From Marinomonas gallaica (GTDB taxonomy: Bacteria; Pseudomonadota; Gammaproteobacteria; Pseudomonadales; Marinomonadaceae): DNA of 64,000 bases. The stretch spans positions 310,001 through 374,000 of the forward strand of contig NZ_LTAX01000002.1 in the NCBI RefSeq assembly GCF_001639745.1, written 5' to 3'. Of this stretch, positions 37,214 to 45,927 are shown one piece after another (the first letter of the stretch is position 1; every line of letters begins with the position of its first letter). Below the pieces are notes generated by a model, which saw only the letters and a program-made list of their open reading frames with translations, did not search any database and was not told the origin of the DNA. Position numbers and translations under genes: made by a program.

Positions 37214-37874
37214 AGTCTGATCACAGTTAGCGTTAGGAAAGGAAAGAACACATCGTCATAAAGCCGTCATCAGGCTGTGATGTTGTAGGACTATAGCAAT
37301 TCAAAGACTAAAAGATAAGCATTGCATTATCGGTTACTTATAAACAGGATGTAAACAAATAGACCCCTTGTAAACAGGCAACCCACATATATTACAAGTA
37401 GGTCAATGGATCGCATCCAAGGGTGACAGAGCATACAAGTTGATTACTCAATTAAAGCCCCTGTCCATAGACCAATGCCTCAAAAAATCGCCTTCGCCGA
37501 CGAATTGTGCGCACATTAAGAGCAGCTCACTCACACAAGAAGCTATTCGCATGGCCATTCCTGCACGGGGCTTAGCGTGTCGCCCTGACAGTTGACTTAC
37601 ATTGGTGCATGACGCTTTCTCTTTCCCCTTCAAGCCTCGCCTAATTGACTCAACCATTCGCTTCAAACGTCATGTTTAAACGCAGACTTGGTGTATTACA
37701 GGTGACATTCGGCCGGAATTAACCGATTTTTAGCGTCACATTGTTCATACAAAGTATTACGAGTTGTTTGTGATTTGCTGAATTTATCCTGCTAAAACTT
37801 CATGACCTACTAAACTTAGGCTGTTTACTGAACCTTCATAAAAACGGCACAACACAAGAAAACAGGAACATAAC
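37214..37874. other. Intergenic region between response regulator and NhaC gene
   Basis: 661 bp. Apart from the decamer repeats near 37338-37377 I see no clear gene. A 72-codon minus-strand frame (37448-37666) has only a TTG start and no ribosome site. The last 130 bp before 37875 are AT-rich and should carry the nhaC-type promoter; AGGA lies 9 bp before that ATG. Confidence 0.45.
37338..37377 (-). promoter_or_regulatory. Three TorR-box-like decamer direct repeats before the response regulator operon
   Basis: On the minus strand, reading toward the gene: CTGTTTACAA (37377-37368), TTGTTTACAT (37358-37349) and CTGTTTATAA (37347-37338). Starts are 19 and 11 bp apart, about two turns and one turn of the helix. 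The known TorR box is CTGTTCATAT, one or a few bases different. They lie 125-165 bp upstream of the start. Confidence 0.5.
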
Positions 37875-39395
37875 ATGTCATCAAATTCATCTACTAGAAC
37901 GGCACAAATGCCTAGCTTATCGCTAGCGCTTATCCCCGTTATTCTGACGCTGGCGATACTCGGCGTTCAAATATTCTATTTTGGTGATTTCACACCACAC
38001 ATTCCTTTAGCCATCGGTTTAGCGATCACGGCACTGGTCGGTATTAAACTTGGACTGCGCTGGAAAGATATTGAAGAAGGTATTTTTCACGTTATTCACG
38101 TGTCCATGCCTTCGGTTTCTGTATTGATCTTAGTGGGTATGATCGTTGGTGTCTGGATCGCATCGGGTACTGTACCGACGCTGATTTACTACGGACTAAC
38201 ATTATTAACGCCTCAGATTTTCTTAGCCGCCGCGATGATCTTGTGTGCCGTGGTATCGCTTTCTTTAGGTACCTCTTGGGGTACGGTTGGTACGGTTGGT
38301 CTAGCACTCATGGGTATCGGTGCGGGGTTTGAAATCCCTATGTACTGGACCGCTGGTGCCGTTGTCTCAGGTGCCTTCTTCGGTGACAAAGTATCGCCAC
38401 TTTCTGATACTACTAACTTAGCGCCTGCCGTAACCGGTACGGATGTGTTCTCTCACATCAAGAACATGATGCCAACGACTGTGCCGTCTATGTTGATCGC
38501 CTTAGTGATTTACCTCATTGCAGGTTTCACTATGATCGATAATGATAATGGATCATTTGAACGCATTACCGCCATCACTACATCACTGCAAAATAACTTC
38601 GAAATCTCAGCATGGTTACTGGCTCCCGCATTGGTTGTTATTGTGTTAGCGGTAAAGCGTATGCCACCTATTCCATCGCTTTTTGCAGGTGTACTAACCG
38701 GTGCTGCTGTGGCCATGATCACTCAAGGTGCTGGCGTACATGACGTGTTAACGTATGCGAACAGTGGTTACTCTATCCAAACATCTTCTGATGCCATCAA
38801 CAGTCTATTAAATCGTGGTGGTGTCCAGTCCATGATGTGGACGATTTCGTTGATCTTGATTGCCCTTGGTTTTGGTGGCGCGCTCGAAAAAACACGCTGT
38901 CTAGAAGCCATCATCGCAGCTATTATGTCAAAAGTAGATTCATTCCGTGGCATTCAAACGTCTGCAACACTTACGTCTGTCGCGACTAACCTTGTCGCGG
39001 GTGACCCGTACCTATCAATCGCACTGCCTGGTCGTATGTACGCGCCGGTTTATCGTGGCATGAAATACTCCACATTGAACTTATCTCGAGCAATCGAAGA
39101 AGGCGGTACACTGGTATCACCTCTTGTCCCATGGAACGCGGGTGGTGCTTTTGTTATCGGCGCATTGGGCTTGACGATTGGCGACGGCAACTTTGAAAAC
39201 CTTTTGTACATTCCATTAGCTTTCGCTTGTTGGATCTCCCCTGTACTGGGTCTGATCTACGCACAAATTGGTGTGTTCTCGCCAAAAGCGACGGCTGAAG
39301 AGCAAGCGCTTTGGAAGAAGCAAGGTGAAGCCATTGCAGACTATGCAGAAGGTTCATTATCTGAGCGCAGCGCATCCGGTGCTTATTCAAAATAA
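37875..39395 (+). CDS. Na+/H+ antiporter, NhaC family
   Basis: 506 aa, about 12 helices. Family motifs: LSLGTSWGTVGTVGLALMGI and GAVVSGAFFGDKVSPLSDTT (the unwound, acidic transport region), and later TNLVAGDPYLSIALPGRMY and EEGGTLVSPLVPWNAGGAF. It exchanges Na+ for H+ across the inner membrane; some family members exchange organic anions such as malate-lactate. A second paralogue lies convergent just beyond the shared terminator. Confidence 0.88.
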   Translation: MSSNSSTRTAQMPSLSLALIPVILTLAILGVQIFYFGDFTPHIPLAIGLAITALVGIKLGLRWKDIEEGIFHVIHVSMPSVSVLILVGMIVGVWIASGTVPTLIYYGLTLLTPQIFLAAAMILCAVVSLSLGTSWGTVGTVGLALMGIGAGFEIPMYWTAGAVVSGAFFGDKVSPLSDTTNLAPAVTGTDVFSHIKNMMPTTVPSMLIALVIYLIAGFTMIDNDNGSFERITAITTSLQNNFEISAWLLAPALVVIVLAVKRMPPIPSLFAGVLTGAAVAMITQGAGVHDVLTYANSGYSIQTSSDAINSLLNRGGVQSMMWTISLILIALGFGGALEKTRCLEAIIAAIMSKVDSFRGIQTSATLTSVATNLVAGDPYLSIALPGRMYAPVYRGMKYSTLNLSRAIEEGGTLVSPLVPWNAGGAFVIGALGLTIGDGNFENLLYIPLAFACWISPVLGLIYAQIGVFSPKATAEEQALWKKQGEAIADYAEGSLSERSASGAYSK

Positions 39396-39453
39396 TGGTG
39401 TTTGACAGTCATCATCGGCCATCGCCCTAAAATAGGTCGAGATGACAGTCATA

Positions 39454-39494
39454 AAAAACCGCTTGCAGTCAACGTTACTGCAAGCGTTTTTTTT
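39454..39494. terminator. Strong bidirectional terminator between the two NhaC genes
   Basis: Ten-base stem CGCTTGCAGT / ACTGCAAGCG (39460-39469 and 39477-39486), with A6 before and T8 after, so that it works on both strands. Confidence 0.93.
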
Positions 39495-39507
39495 GCGCTT
39501 TAAATAC

Positions 39508-40824
39508 CTATAGCGACTTTGGTTTAGGCCAACCCACTAAAATCGAAGTCAACGCAACCAGCGCCAAAATCCAGCTGTACTGGACATGTGTAATCAATTC
39601 AATAGGTGAGATACCAGCCAACGAAGACGCCAATAGGATTTGCGCGCCGTAGGGTATCAGGCCTTGAATCACACAAGAGAAGATATCCAGTAAGCTCGCA
39701 CTACGGCGAGGATCCACGCCATATCGAGTCGCCACGTCTTTTGCAACGGAGCCGTTGATCAAAATAGCGACCGTGTTATTTGCTGTACATAAGTTTGTAA
39801 GCGCAACCGACGCACTGATACTCAATTCGCCCGCTCTCTGGGAGCCTTCTTTAGCACCCAATCGACGGCTGATCGACTCAATCGTTTGCACGATCCAGTC
39901 CAAGCCACCTTGGGATTTCATCAGACCACCCAAACCGCCAATCAACAACGATAGAATCATGATTTCCTGCATGCCGGTGTAGCCTGAGTAAATATCTTTC
40001 GACAAGCTTGCCACACTGTAATCCGCCATCGTTAGCAAGCCAATAACTCCAGCCAGCACAATGCCTGAAAATAACACCAACAGTACGTTAACACCGAGCA
40101 CAGCCAACACTAGAACCGCTACATAAGGTAAGACTAACCAGATATCAAAGTCCTGCAAATCTTCGACCTGTGCCTGTGAGCCTTGGAAAAAGAGCCATAC
40201 CAACACCAATAACGCAGCAGGCAATGCAATTTTAAAGTTCATACGGAATTTATCGCGCATTTCACAACCTTGTGTACGCGTTGCGGCTATTGTCGTATCG
40301 GAAATAATCGACAAGTTATCACCAAACATCGCGCCGCCCACCACAGCACCCACCGTCGTGAGCAATGGCAAATCGGCGGCATCCGCCACACCAATTGCAA
40401 TCGGTGCAATCGCTGCGATTGTCCCCATCGAAGTCCCCATCGACGTCGCCACAAAAGCGGTAATGATGAAGATCCCAGGTAAGATGAAGCTCGGAGGGAT
40501 AATACTTAAACCAAAGTTCACCGTCGCATCGACCCCGCCAATGGCTTTTGCCACACTCGCAAAGGCACCCGCCAACAAGTAAATCAACACCATCGTGATG
40601 ATAGTGGGATCACCCACACCTTTCATAAAGGTTTCAATACGGTCATTCAAAGCGCCACGGCTTAGCAAAATAGCCAATACCAAAGCTGGCAAAATCGCCA
40701 CAGGTGCTTGAATTTGATAGAACGCAAAATCAACGTCTTGGCTTTGGTACCACAGGCCACTGCCAACGAAAAGCGTCAAAAAGAGAATCAGTGGCAGCAA
40801 TGCCACAGGGGTTGGTTTGCTCAT
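39508..40824 (-). CDS. NhaC-like Na+/H+ antiporter family protein (second paralogue)
   Basis: 438 aa, about 11-12 helices. It shares the NhaC core: ATSMGTSMGTIAAIAPIAIG and GAVVGGAMFGDNLSIISDTT, then ALTNLCTANNTVAIL. It is shorter and clearly divergent from the convergent copy, so it is a distinct subfamily and not a recent duplicate. The frame is open back to 40917, but MSKPTPVALL at 40824 begins the first hydrophobic segment cleanly and is the likely start, although its ribosome site is weak. Confidence 0.83.
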   Translation of the reverse strand: MSKPTPVALLPLILFLTLFVGSGLWYQSQDVDFAFYQIQAPVAILPALVLAILLSRGALNDRIETFMKGVGDPTIITMVLIYLLAGAFASVAKAIGGVDATVNFGLSIIPPSFILPGIFIITAFVATSMGTSMGTIAAIAPIAIGVADAADLPLLTTVGAVVGGAMFGDNLSIISDTTIAATRTQGCEMRDKFRMNFKIALPAALLVLVWLFFQGSQAQVEDLQDFDIWLVLPYVAVLVLAVLGVNVLLVLFSGIVLAGVIGLLTMADYSVASLSKDIYSGYTGMQEIMILSLLIGGLGGLMKSQGGLDWIVQTIESISRRLGAKEGSQRAGELSISASVALTNLCTANNTVAILINGSVAKDVATRYGVDPRRSASLLDIFSCVIQGLIPYGAQILLASSLAGISPIELITHVQYSWILALVALTSILVGWPKPKSL

Positions 40825-40994
40825 AATAACTGTTGTTTCCAGCTTAATTTCTTGGAGATCGTAGCTTTTGGCTACGGTTAGGCGGGCATGATAGGAAATT
40901 CTTACAGCACTCGCCAATATTAAATCGTACTTTTATGGCATCGTTTCGTTATAACTAAAAATTCACATCCTCTAAAATTAAGAAACTAAAAGAA

Positions 40995-41022
40995 ATAAAA
41001 AAGCCCAGCGAGGCTGGGCTTA
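40995..41022 (-). terminator. Rho-independent terminator of gcd
   Basis: On the minus strand: stem AAGCCCAGC / GCTGGGCTT followed by TTTTATTTCTTTT, about 25 bp after the gcd stop. Confidence 0.92.
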
Positions 41023-41047
41023 GCGGTCTGACATAATACGGTTTCGA

Positions 41048-43384
41048 TTACGGCAATTTATAAGCCACAACATAATCCCCGATTGTCGTGCCCAGTGAGC
41101 CGTGGCCACCAGCTACTTGTATGACCATTTGCTCGCCTTGACTATTCAAATACGTCATAGGGGTCGCTTGGCCACCTGCCGGCAAACGTGTTTCCCATAG
41201 CTGAGCACCGGTTTTGACATTGTAGGCACGTAAATAGTTATCCACACTTGCGGCCATGAATGCGACACCGCTGTCTGTGATAATCGGTCCGCCGATACCT
41301 GGCACGCCGATTTTGATCGGTAATTTCAGCGGTGTTAAATCCTCAATGGTGCCGTTTTTATGCTGCCATGCCGTTTTACCTGTGCGTAAATCAACCCCAG
41401 CAACATAACCCCATGGCGGTTGCTGACATGGTACGCCAATAGGCGACAAGAACGGCCCCATTTCCACCGCATAAGCCGCGCCTGCATTTTCGTTAAGGCC
41501 CTGTTCACCTTGGTTCGTTTCACCCAAATCTTGGCCTTCTTTCGCCACCAACTTAGACGTAAACGCTAAGTATAATGGCATACCAAACATCACTTGGCGT
41601 TTAGGGTCGACCGCCACACTGCCCCAATTGAACACACCAAAGTTACCGGGATACACCAAGGTGCCTTTTTCAGACGGCGGCGTGTAACGACCTTCGTAAT
41701 TCAAACTGTTGAATTCAATACGACATAACATTTGGTCGATAGGTGTCGCTCCCCACATTTTGGCTTCCGTCAGCGGATCAGGTTTAAACGTCACCGCTGA
41801 CGTCGGTTGCGTTGGTGCACTGAAGTCACCAGGGATCGCCCCCTGCGGCGCAGGTTCTTCCGTAATTGGAAAGATCGGTTCACCTGTTGCACGGTTCAGC
41901 ACATACACATCACCCTGCTTGGTTGGCACCACCAATGCAGGCTGTTTGCCATCGTCGGTGTCCAAGTCAATCAAGACGGGCTGTGCTGGTGTATCCATGT
42001 CCCATAAATCATGATGCACAAATTGTTGCACCCATTGTGCTTGTCCTGTCTCAAGACTCAACGCCACAACAGACGTCGAGTATTTTTCATCCGCTGGAGA
42101 ACGATACATCCCTAATTGATCAGGTGTGCGGTTGCCCATCGGGAAGTAAGCGAGGCCAAGCTCTTCGTCTGCACTTGCTACCGACCAGCTATTTGGTGAG
42201 CTAACTGCATACGTTTCATCTGCACCGATAGGTGTCGTGTCCTCAGGGTGGCCCGCATCCCAATTCCACTTCAGTTCACCGGTTTTCACATCGTAACCAC
42301 GGATCACACCCGATGGCGAGTTAACCGCATAATTATCATTCACAGCGCCAGCGACGACCACTTTACCATTGGCTACTAACGGCGGCGAAGTGGAATAGTA
42401 ATAGCCCGACTGCTTGTAAGGCATGTTATGCATTAGGTCTAATGTGCCTGCGTCTGCAAAGTTCTTACACAGCGCCCCTGTCATCGGATCAAACGCTAAC
42501 AAACGCGCATCCGATGTTGGCATAAATAATTGAGCATCACACTGAACCGGCGCTAAGTCCTCAGAAGGCTGCGTCATTTTCATCGCGATATTTTGTGTAT
42601 TTGGATTACTTGGAGGCAAATACGAAACACCACGACACGTCTGATGTTGACGCTGACTCTCTGCTGGAACTTTGGCATCGTACTTCCAAAGTTCTTTACC
42701 CGTGTCGGCGTCCAGTGCAATTAACCAGTTGTGAGGTGTACAAAGGTACAGAGCATTGCCAATTTTGAGTGGTGTTGCTTGATAGGTGGTTTCCGTGACA
42801 TCTTTTGGGCCTTTCGTATCGCCTGTTTGATATTCCCATGCTAATTCAAGGTCTGAGACATTATCGACGGTAATTTGATTCGCAGGTGAAAAGCGTTGCC
42901 CCAAATTACTGCGACCATAAGCCAACCATTCGTCTTGCCCTTCAAAACCGGTATTGGCATCTTCATCAATGACTGTATTTGCCATCGTGCCTTTAACGGC
43001 TGTAGAGTCTTCCATCGCCAGTGGACTTAACGTAATCGCACCACAAATTGCCCACACGGGCAGTAACAGTGCATTAGCACGCACGCCCTGGCGACGAACG
43101 AAAATAAGTAAAGGCACGGCCATCACTAACCAAAGCCCCATTCGACTCGCGAGCGGCCACCAGTTTAGTCCTGACTCCCAAAGCGCCCACGCCATTGTCC
43201 CCAGTAATAACAATGCGTAAACAGAATTGGCCAGCACTCGACGACGCTTGAGCGTCACGCCGACGACGATAAACATTAGGCCAGCAATCAGATAGTAAGG
43301 GCTTCCACCGAGCGCTAAGAGCCAAATCCCACCGGCAGATAACGCAATACCGATTACACTAAACAGTACGGTTAAAAGAATCAT
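41048..43384 (-). CDS. gcd: Membrane-bound PQQ-dependent glucose dehydrogenase
   Basis: 778 aa. Five N-terminal helices (about 1-125) form the ubiquinone-reducing anchor. The periplasmic eight-bladed propeller starts at WLAYGRSNLGQRFSPANQI, with PQQ-site residues including the vicinal-type and Trp-docking repeats (LELAWEYQTGD, GELKWNWDAG, AWQHKNG) and HHDLWDMDTPAQPVL. It oxidises glucose (or related sugars or polyols such as quinate) to the lactone, feeding electrons to ubiquinone. Length matches Gcd (796 aa in E. coli). No pqq biosynthesis gene is in the window. Own terminator, so monocistronic. Confidence 0.9.
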   Translation of the reverse strand: MILLTVLFSVIGIALSAGGIWLLALGGSPYYLIAGLMFIVVGVTLKRRRVLANSVYALLLLGTMAWALWESGLNWWPLASRMGLWLVMAVPLLIFVRRQGVRANALLLPVWAICGAITLSPLAMEDSTAVKGTMANTVIDEDANTGFEGQDEWLAYGRSNLGQRFSPANQITVDNVSDLELAWEYQTGDTKGPKDVTETTYQATPLKIGNALYLCTPHNWLIALDADTGKELWKYDAKVPAESQRQHQTCRGVSYLPPSNPNTQNIAMKMTQPSEDLAPVQCDAQLFMPTSDARLLAFDPMTGALCKNFADAGTLDLMHNMPYKQSGYYYSTSPPLVANGKVVVAGAVNDNYAVNSPSGVIRGYDVKTGELKWNWDAGHPEDTTPIGADETYAVSSPNSWSVASADEELGLAYFPMGNRTPDQLGMYRSPADEKYSTSVVALSLETGQAQWVQQFVHHDLWDMDTPAQPVLIDLDTDDGKQPALVVPTKQGDVYVLNRATGEPIFPITEEPAPQGAIPGDFSAPTQPTSAVTFKPDPLTEAKMWGATPIDQMLCRIEFNSLNYEGRYTPPSEKGTLVYPGNFGVFNWGSVAVDPKRQVMFGMPLYLAFTSKLVAKEGQDLGETNQGEQGLNENAGAAYAVEMGPFLSPIGVPCQQPPWGYVAGVDLRTGKTAWQHKNGTIEDLTPLKLPIKIGVPGIGGPIITDSGVAFMAASVDNYLRAYNVKTGAQLWETRLPAGGQATPMTYLNSQGEQMVIQVAGGHGSLGTTIGDYVVAYKLP

Positions 43385-43686
43385 GGTACAAATACACTCC
43401 TTGTGAAAAGATAAAAGTGAAGACGAATATATTTAGAGTAGAAACTATTTTCACAAAATGTAAAAGCTCAGCAACACTATTCCCTGTTTGTTAAGAATTT
43501 GAGCAGAATGTGCACCGATAAACCGCTAATTTACAACAAACTAATTTTTAGGGCGCACGCGCAAAGCCACTCGTTAAACATAATTAATTTAATTTTTTCG
43601 TGATGTAATAATTTTTAAGCAATGTCGTCTAATAAAAAGACAACCTTTAAGTCACATCATCACCTTATTTTTCTAGGTAGAATCTT
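43385..43686. other. AT-rich divergent promoter region gcd / TVP38-oxidoreductase gene
   Basis: 302 bp, very AT-rich toward the right side, without a gene. No clear palindrome or promoter pair stands out. Expected to contain both promoters. Confidence 0.4.
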
Positions 43687-45837
43687 ATGAAGAAAATCGT
43701 TTTGGCCTGCACTGTTCTATTAATAGGGGGGATCCTTTTTACTCTATTTGGTGACTATCTTACGCTCACTTCGATGCAGCAAAACCTAGCGCAATTTCAG
43801 GACTGGCGAGATCAACAGCCTATTTTAGTCACCCTCGTTTTCTTTGTGCTGTATGTGTTGATGACAGCGCTGTCCATCCCGGGTGCAACCTTGCTAACGT
43901 TGGCTGGCGGAGCGCTATTTGGTTTAGCTTGGGGTCTGGCGATTATTTCCTTTGCCAGCACATTAGGCGCCACACTCGCGTTCATTGGCGCACGTTTCTT
44001 TTTGCGTGACTGGGTACAAAAACGCTTTCATCAACGCTTAAAAGCGATCAACCAAGGTGTCGAAAAAGACGGAGGCTTTTACTTATTCACACTTCGTTTG
44101 GTTCCGGTTTTCCCTTTCTTTTTGATCAACTTACTCATGGGCTTAACGCCGATCAAGACTTGGACATTTTACTGGGTGTCTCAGGTCGGCATGTTGGCAG
44201 GCACAGCCGTGTACGTGAACGCTGGCACACAGCTGGCGCAGATTGATAGCCTTGGCAGTATTGTTTCTCCCAGCCTACTTGCTTCGTTCGCTCTATTGGG
44301 TATTTTTCCTTGGATAGCAAAACTGCTACTGGGCTTCATCAAAAAACGTCGAGTGTACGAGCAGCATCAACCACCAAAGCATTTCGATCGTAACCTAATT
44401 GTTTTAGGTGGCGGTGCCGCGGGGTTAGTAAGCGCCTACATTGCAGCGACAGTAAAAGCAAAAGTCACCCTTATAGAACAACAACATATGGGAGGCGATT
44501 GCCTGAATTTTGGCTGCGTCCCAAGTAAAACCTTGATCAAAAGTGCCAAAGTAGCGCACCAGATGCGTTATGCCGAGCGTTACGGCTTAACCAATGCTAC
44601 GCCAGTTTTCTCGTTTAAAACCGTTATGGCTCGGGTGCAGGACGTAATCAGCCAAATTGAACCACACGATAGCATTGAGCGTTATACCCATCTCGGTGTC
44701 GATGTGCGTCAAGGCCACGCTAAGCTGATAGACCCTTGGACCGTTCGCATTACTTCCCCTGATGGAAGTGAGGACACACTAACCAGTCGCAGCATCGTCA
44801 TCGCTACCGGAGCTCGACCTTTTGTGCCTGAAATGAAAGGCTTAGATGACGTTCCGTACGTCACCAGCGATACTCTTTGGCAAACATTTAAGGACTTAGA
44901 AACACCACCTAAGCGTTTATTAGTTCTAGGCGGAGGTCCCATTGGCTGTGAATTGTCCCAAGCACTGCAGCGTCTTGGTAGCCAAGTCACGTTATTGGAA
45001 AAAAGTGAGTCTTTGCTATCAAGAGAGGACAAAGATGTCAGCAGCTTAGTCAAAGATACGCTAACGGCCGAAGGCATCGATATACGGTTACAAACACACG
45101 CCACGCACTTCGTTTTTAAAGATGGCCAAGCCAGCGTCTACGCTTCTGAGAAGGGTAAGGAAAGTCGTATCGAGTTTGACTATGTGCTGCTAGCGTTAGG
45201 TCGCCAAGCACGCTTAAAAGGCTTTGGCCTAGAAGAGCTGGGCATCCCTTGCGAACGAACCATCGAGACGAATGCGTTTTTAGAAACCTTGTATCCAAAC
45301 ATTTTGGCCGCGGGCGATGTCGCAGGGCCATACCAATTAACGCATGTAGCAGCACACCAAGCTTGGTATGCCAGCGTAAACGCCCTATTTGGCCAGCTAA
45401 AACGCTTTAAAGCCGATTATCGTGTGATTCCTGCGGTCACTTTTGTTGAGCCTCAAGTGGCTCGTGTGGGACTGAACGAAGCCGACGCCAACGCTCAGAA
45501 CATTGACTATGAAGTAACGGTTTACGATGTGTCTGATTTAGATCGCGCCATTACTGAAAGCCAAGCTACCGGTTTTATCAAGGTACTCACCGAGCCCAAC
45601 AAAGACCGTATCTTAGGTGTTACGATTGTGGCTGAACAGGCGGGAGAAATGCTGCCAGAGTTTGTTCTAGCGATGAAACATGGACTGGGTCTAAACAAAG
45701 TATTGGGCACCATTCATGCTTATCCAACCTGGGCTGAAGCCAATAAGTATGCCGCTGGAGAATGGAAAAAAGCCCACGCGCCTAAGGCCATCATGAAATG
45801 GTTAGAGCGTTATCATGCATGGCGCAGAAGAAGTTAA
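43687..45837 (+). CDS. Fusion of TVP38/TMEM64 (DedA-like) membrane domain with pyridine nucleotide-disulfide oxidoreductase
   Basis: 716 aa. Residues about 1-220 are the VTT/SNARE-associated membrane domain: a helix at 4-23, then ALSIPGATLLTLAGGALFGL, and FTLRLVPVFPFFLINLLMGL near 134-153. Residues 235-716 are a mercuric-reductase/lipoamide-dehydrogenase-like enzyme: FAD motif LGGGAAGLVSAYIAA (240-254), redox cysteines Cys272 and Cys277 (GGDCLNFGCVPSKT), NAD motif LGGGPIGCELSQAL, and C-terminal HAYPTWAEA. The family catalytic His is present. This fused form is known in other proteobacteria; its substrate is not established. A heavy-metal-binding NmerA domain is absent. Confidence 0.9.
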   Translation: MKKIVLACTVLLIGGILFTLFGDYLTLTSMQQNLAQFQDWRDQQPILVTLVFFVLYVLMTALSIPGATLLTLAGGALFGLAWGLAIISFASTLGATLAFIGARFFLRDWVQKRFHQRLKAINQGVEKDGGFYLFTLRLVPVFPFFLINLLMGLTPIKTWTFYWVSQVGMLAGTAVYVNAGTQLAQIDSLGSIVSPSLLASFALLGIFPWIAKLLLGFIKKRRVYEQHQPPKHFDRNLIVLGGGAAGLVSAYIAATVKAKVTLIEQQHMGGDCLNFGCVPSKTLIKSAKVAHQMRYAERYGLTNATPVFSFKTVMARVQDVISQIEPHDSIERYTHLGVDVRQGHAKLIDPWTVRITSPDGSEDTLTSRSIVIATGARPFVPEMKGLDDVPYVTSDTLWQTFKDLETPPKRLLVLGGGPIGCELSQALQRLGSQVTLLEKSESLLSREDKDVSSLVKDTLTAEGIDIRLQTHATHFVFKDGQASVYASEKGKESRIEFDYVLLALGRQARLKGFGLEELGIPCERTIETNAFLETLYPNILAAGDVAGPYQLTHVAAHQAWYASVNALFGQLKRFKADYRVIPAVTFVEPQVARVGLNEADANAQNIDYEVTVYDVSDLDRAITESQATGFIKVLTEPNKDRILGVTIVAEQAGEMLPEFVLAMKHGLGLNKVLGTIHAYPTWAEANKYAAGEWKKAHAPKAIMKWLERYHAWRRRS

Positions 45838-45844
45838 CGGATAC

Positions 45845-45886
45845 GCCACAGACAAGCATACGTTAACCTTAATGCTTGTCTGTGGC
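45845..45886. terminator. Long inverted repeat between convergent genes
   Basis: Perfect fifteen-base arms GCCACAGACAAGCAT / ATGCTTGTCTGTGGC with a 12-base spacer, 8 bp after the fusion gene stop. No T tract on either side, so ordinary Rho-independent termination is not certain; it may protect 3' ends or end transcription with Rho. Confidence 0.55.
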
Positions 45887-45927
45887 GGCGAGTGAATTAC
45901 TCAATTTTTTATAGATCGATAGAGACG

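Noticed and set aside
37448-37666. 72-codon minus-strand frame in the gap before the NhaC gene
   Set aside because: TTG start, no ribosome site, no family resemblance that I trust. Possibly a remnant, but unsupported.
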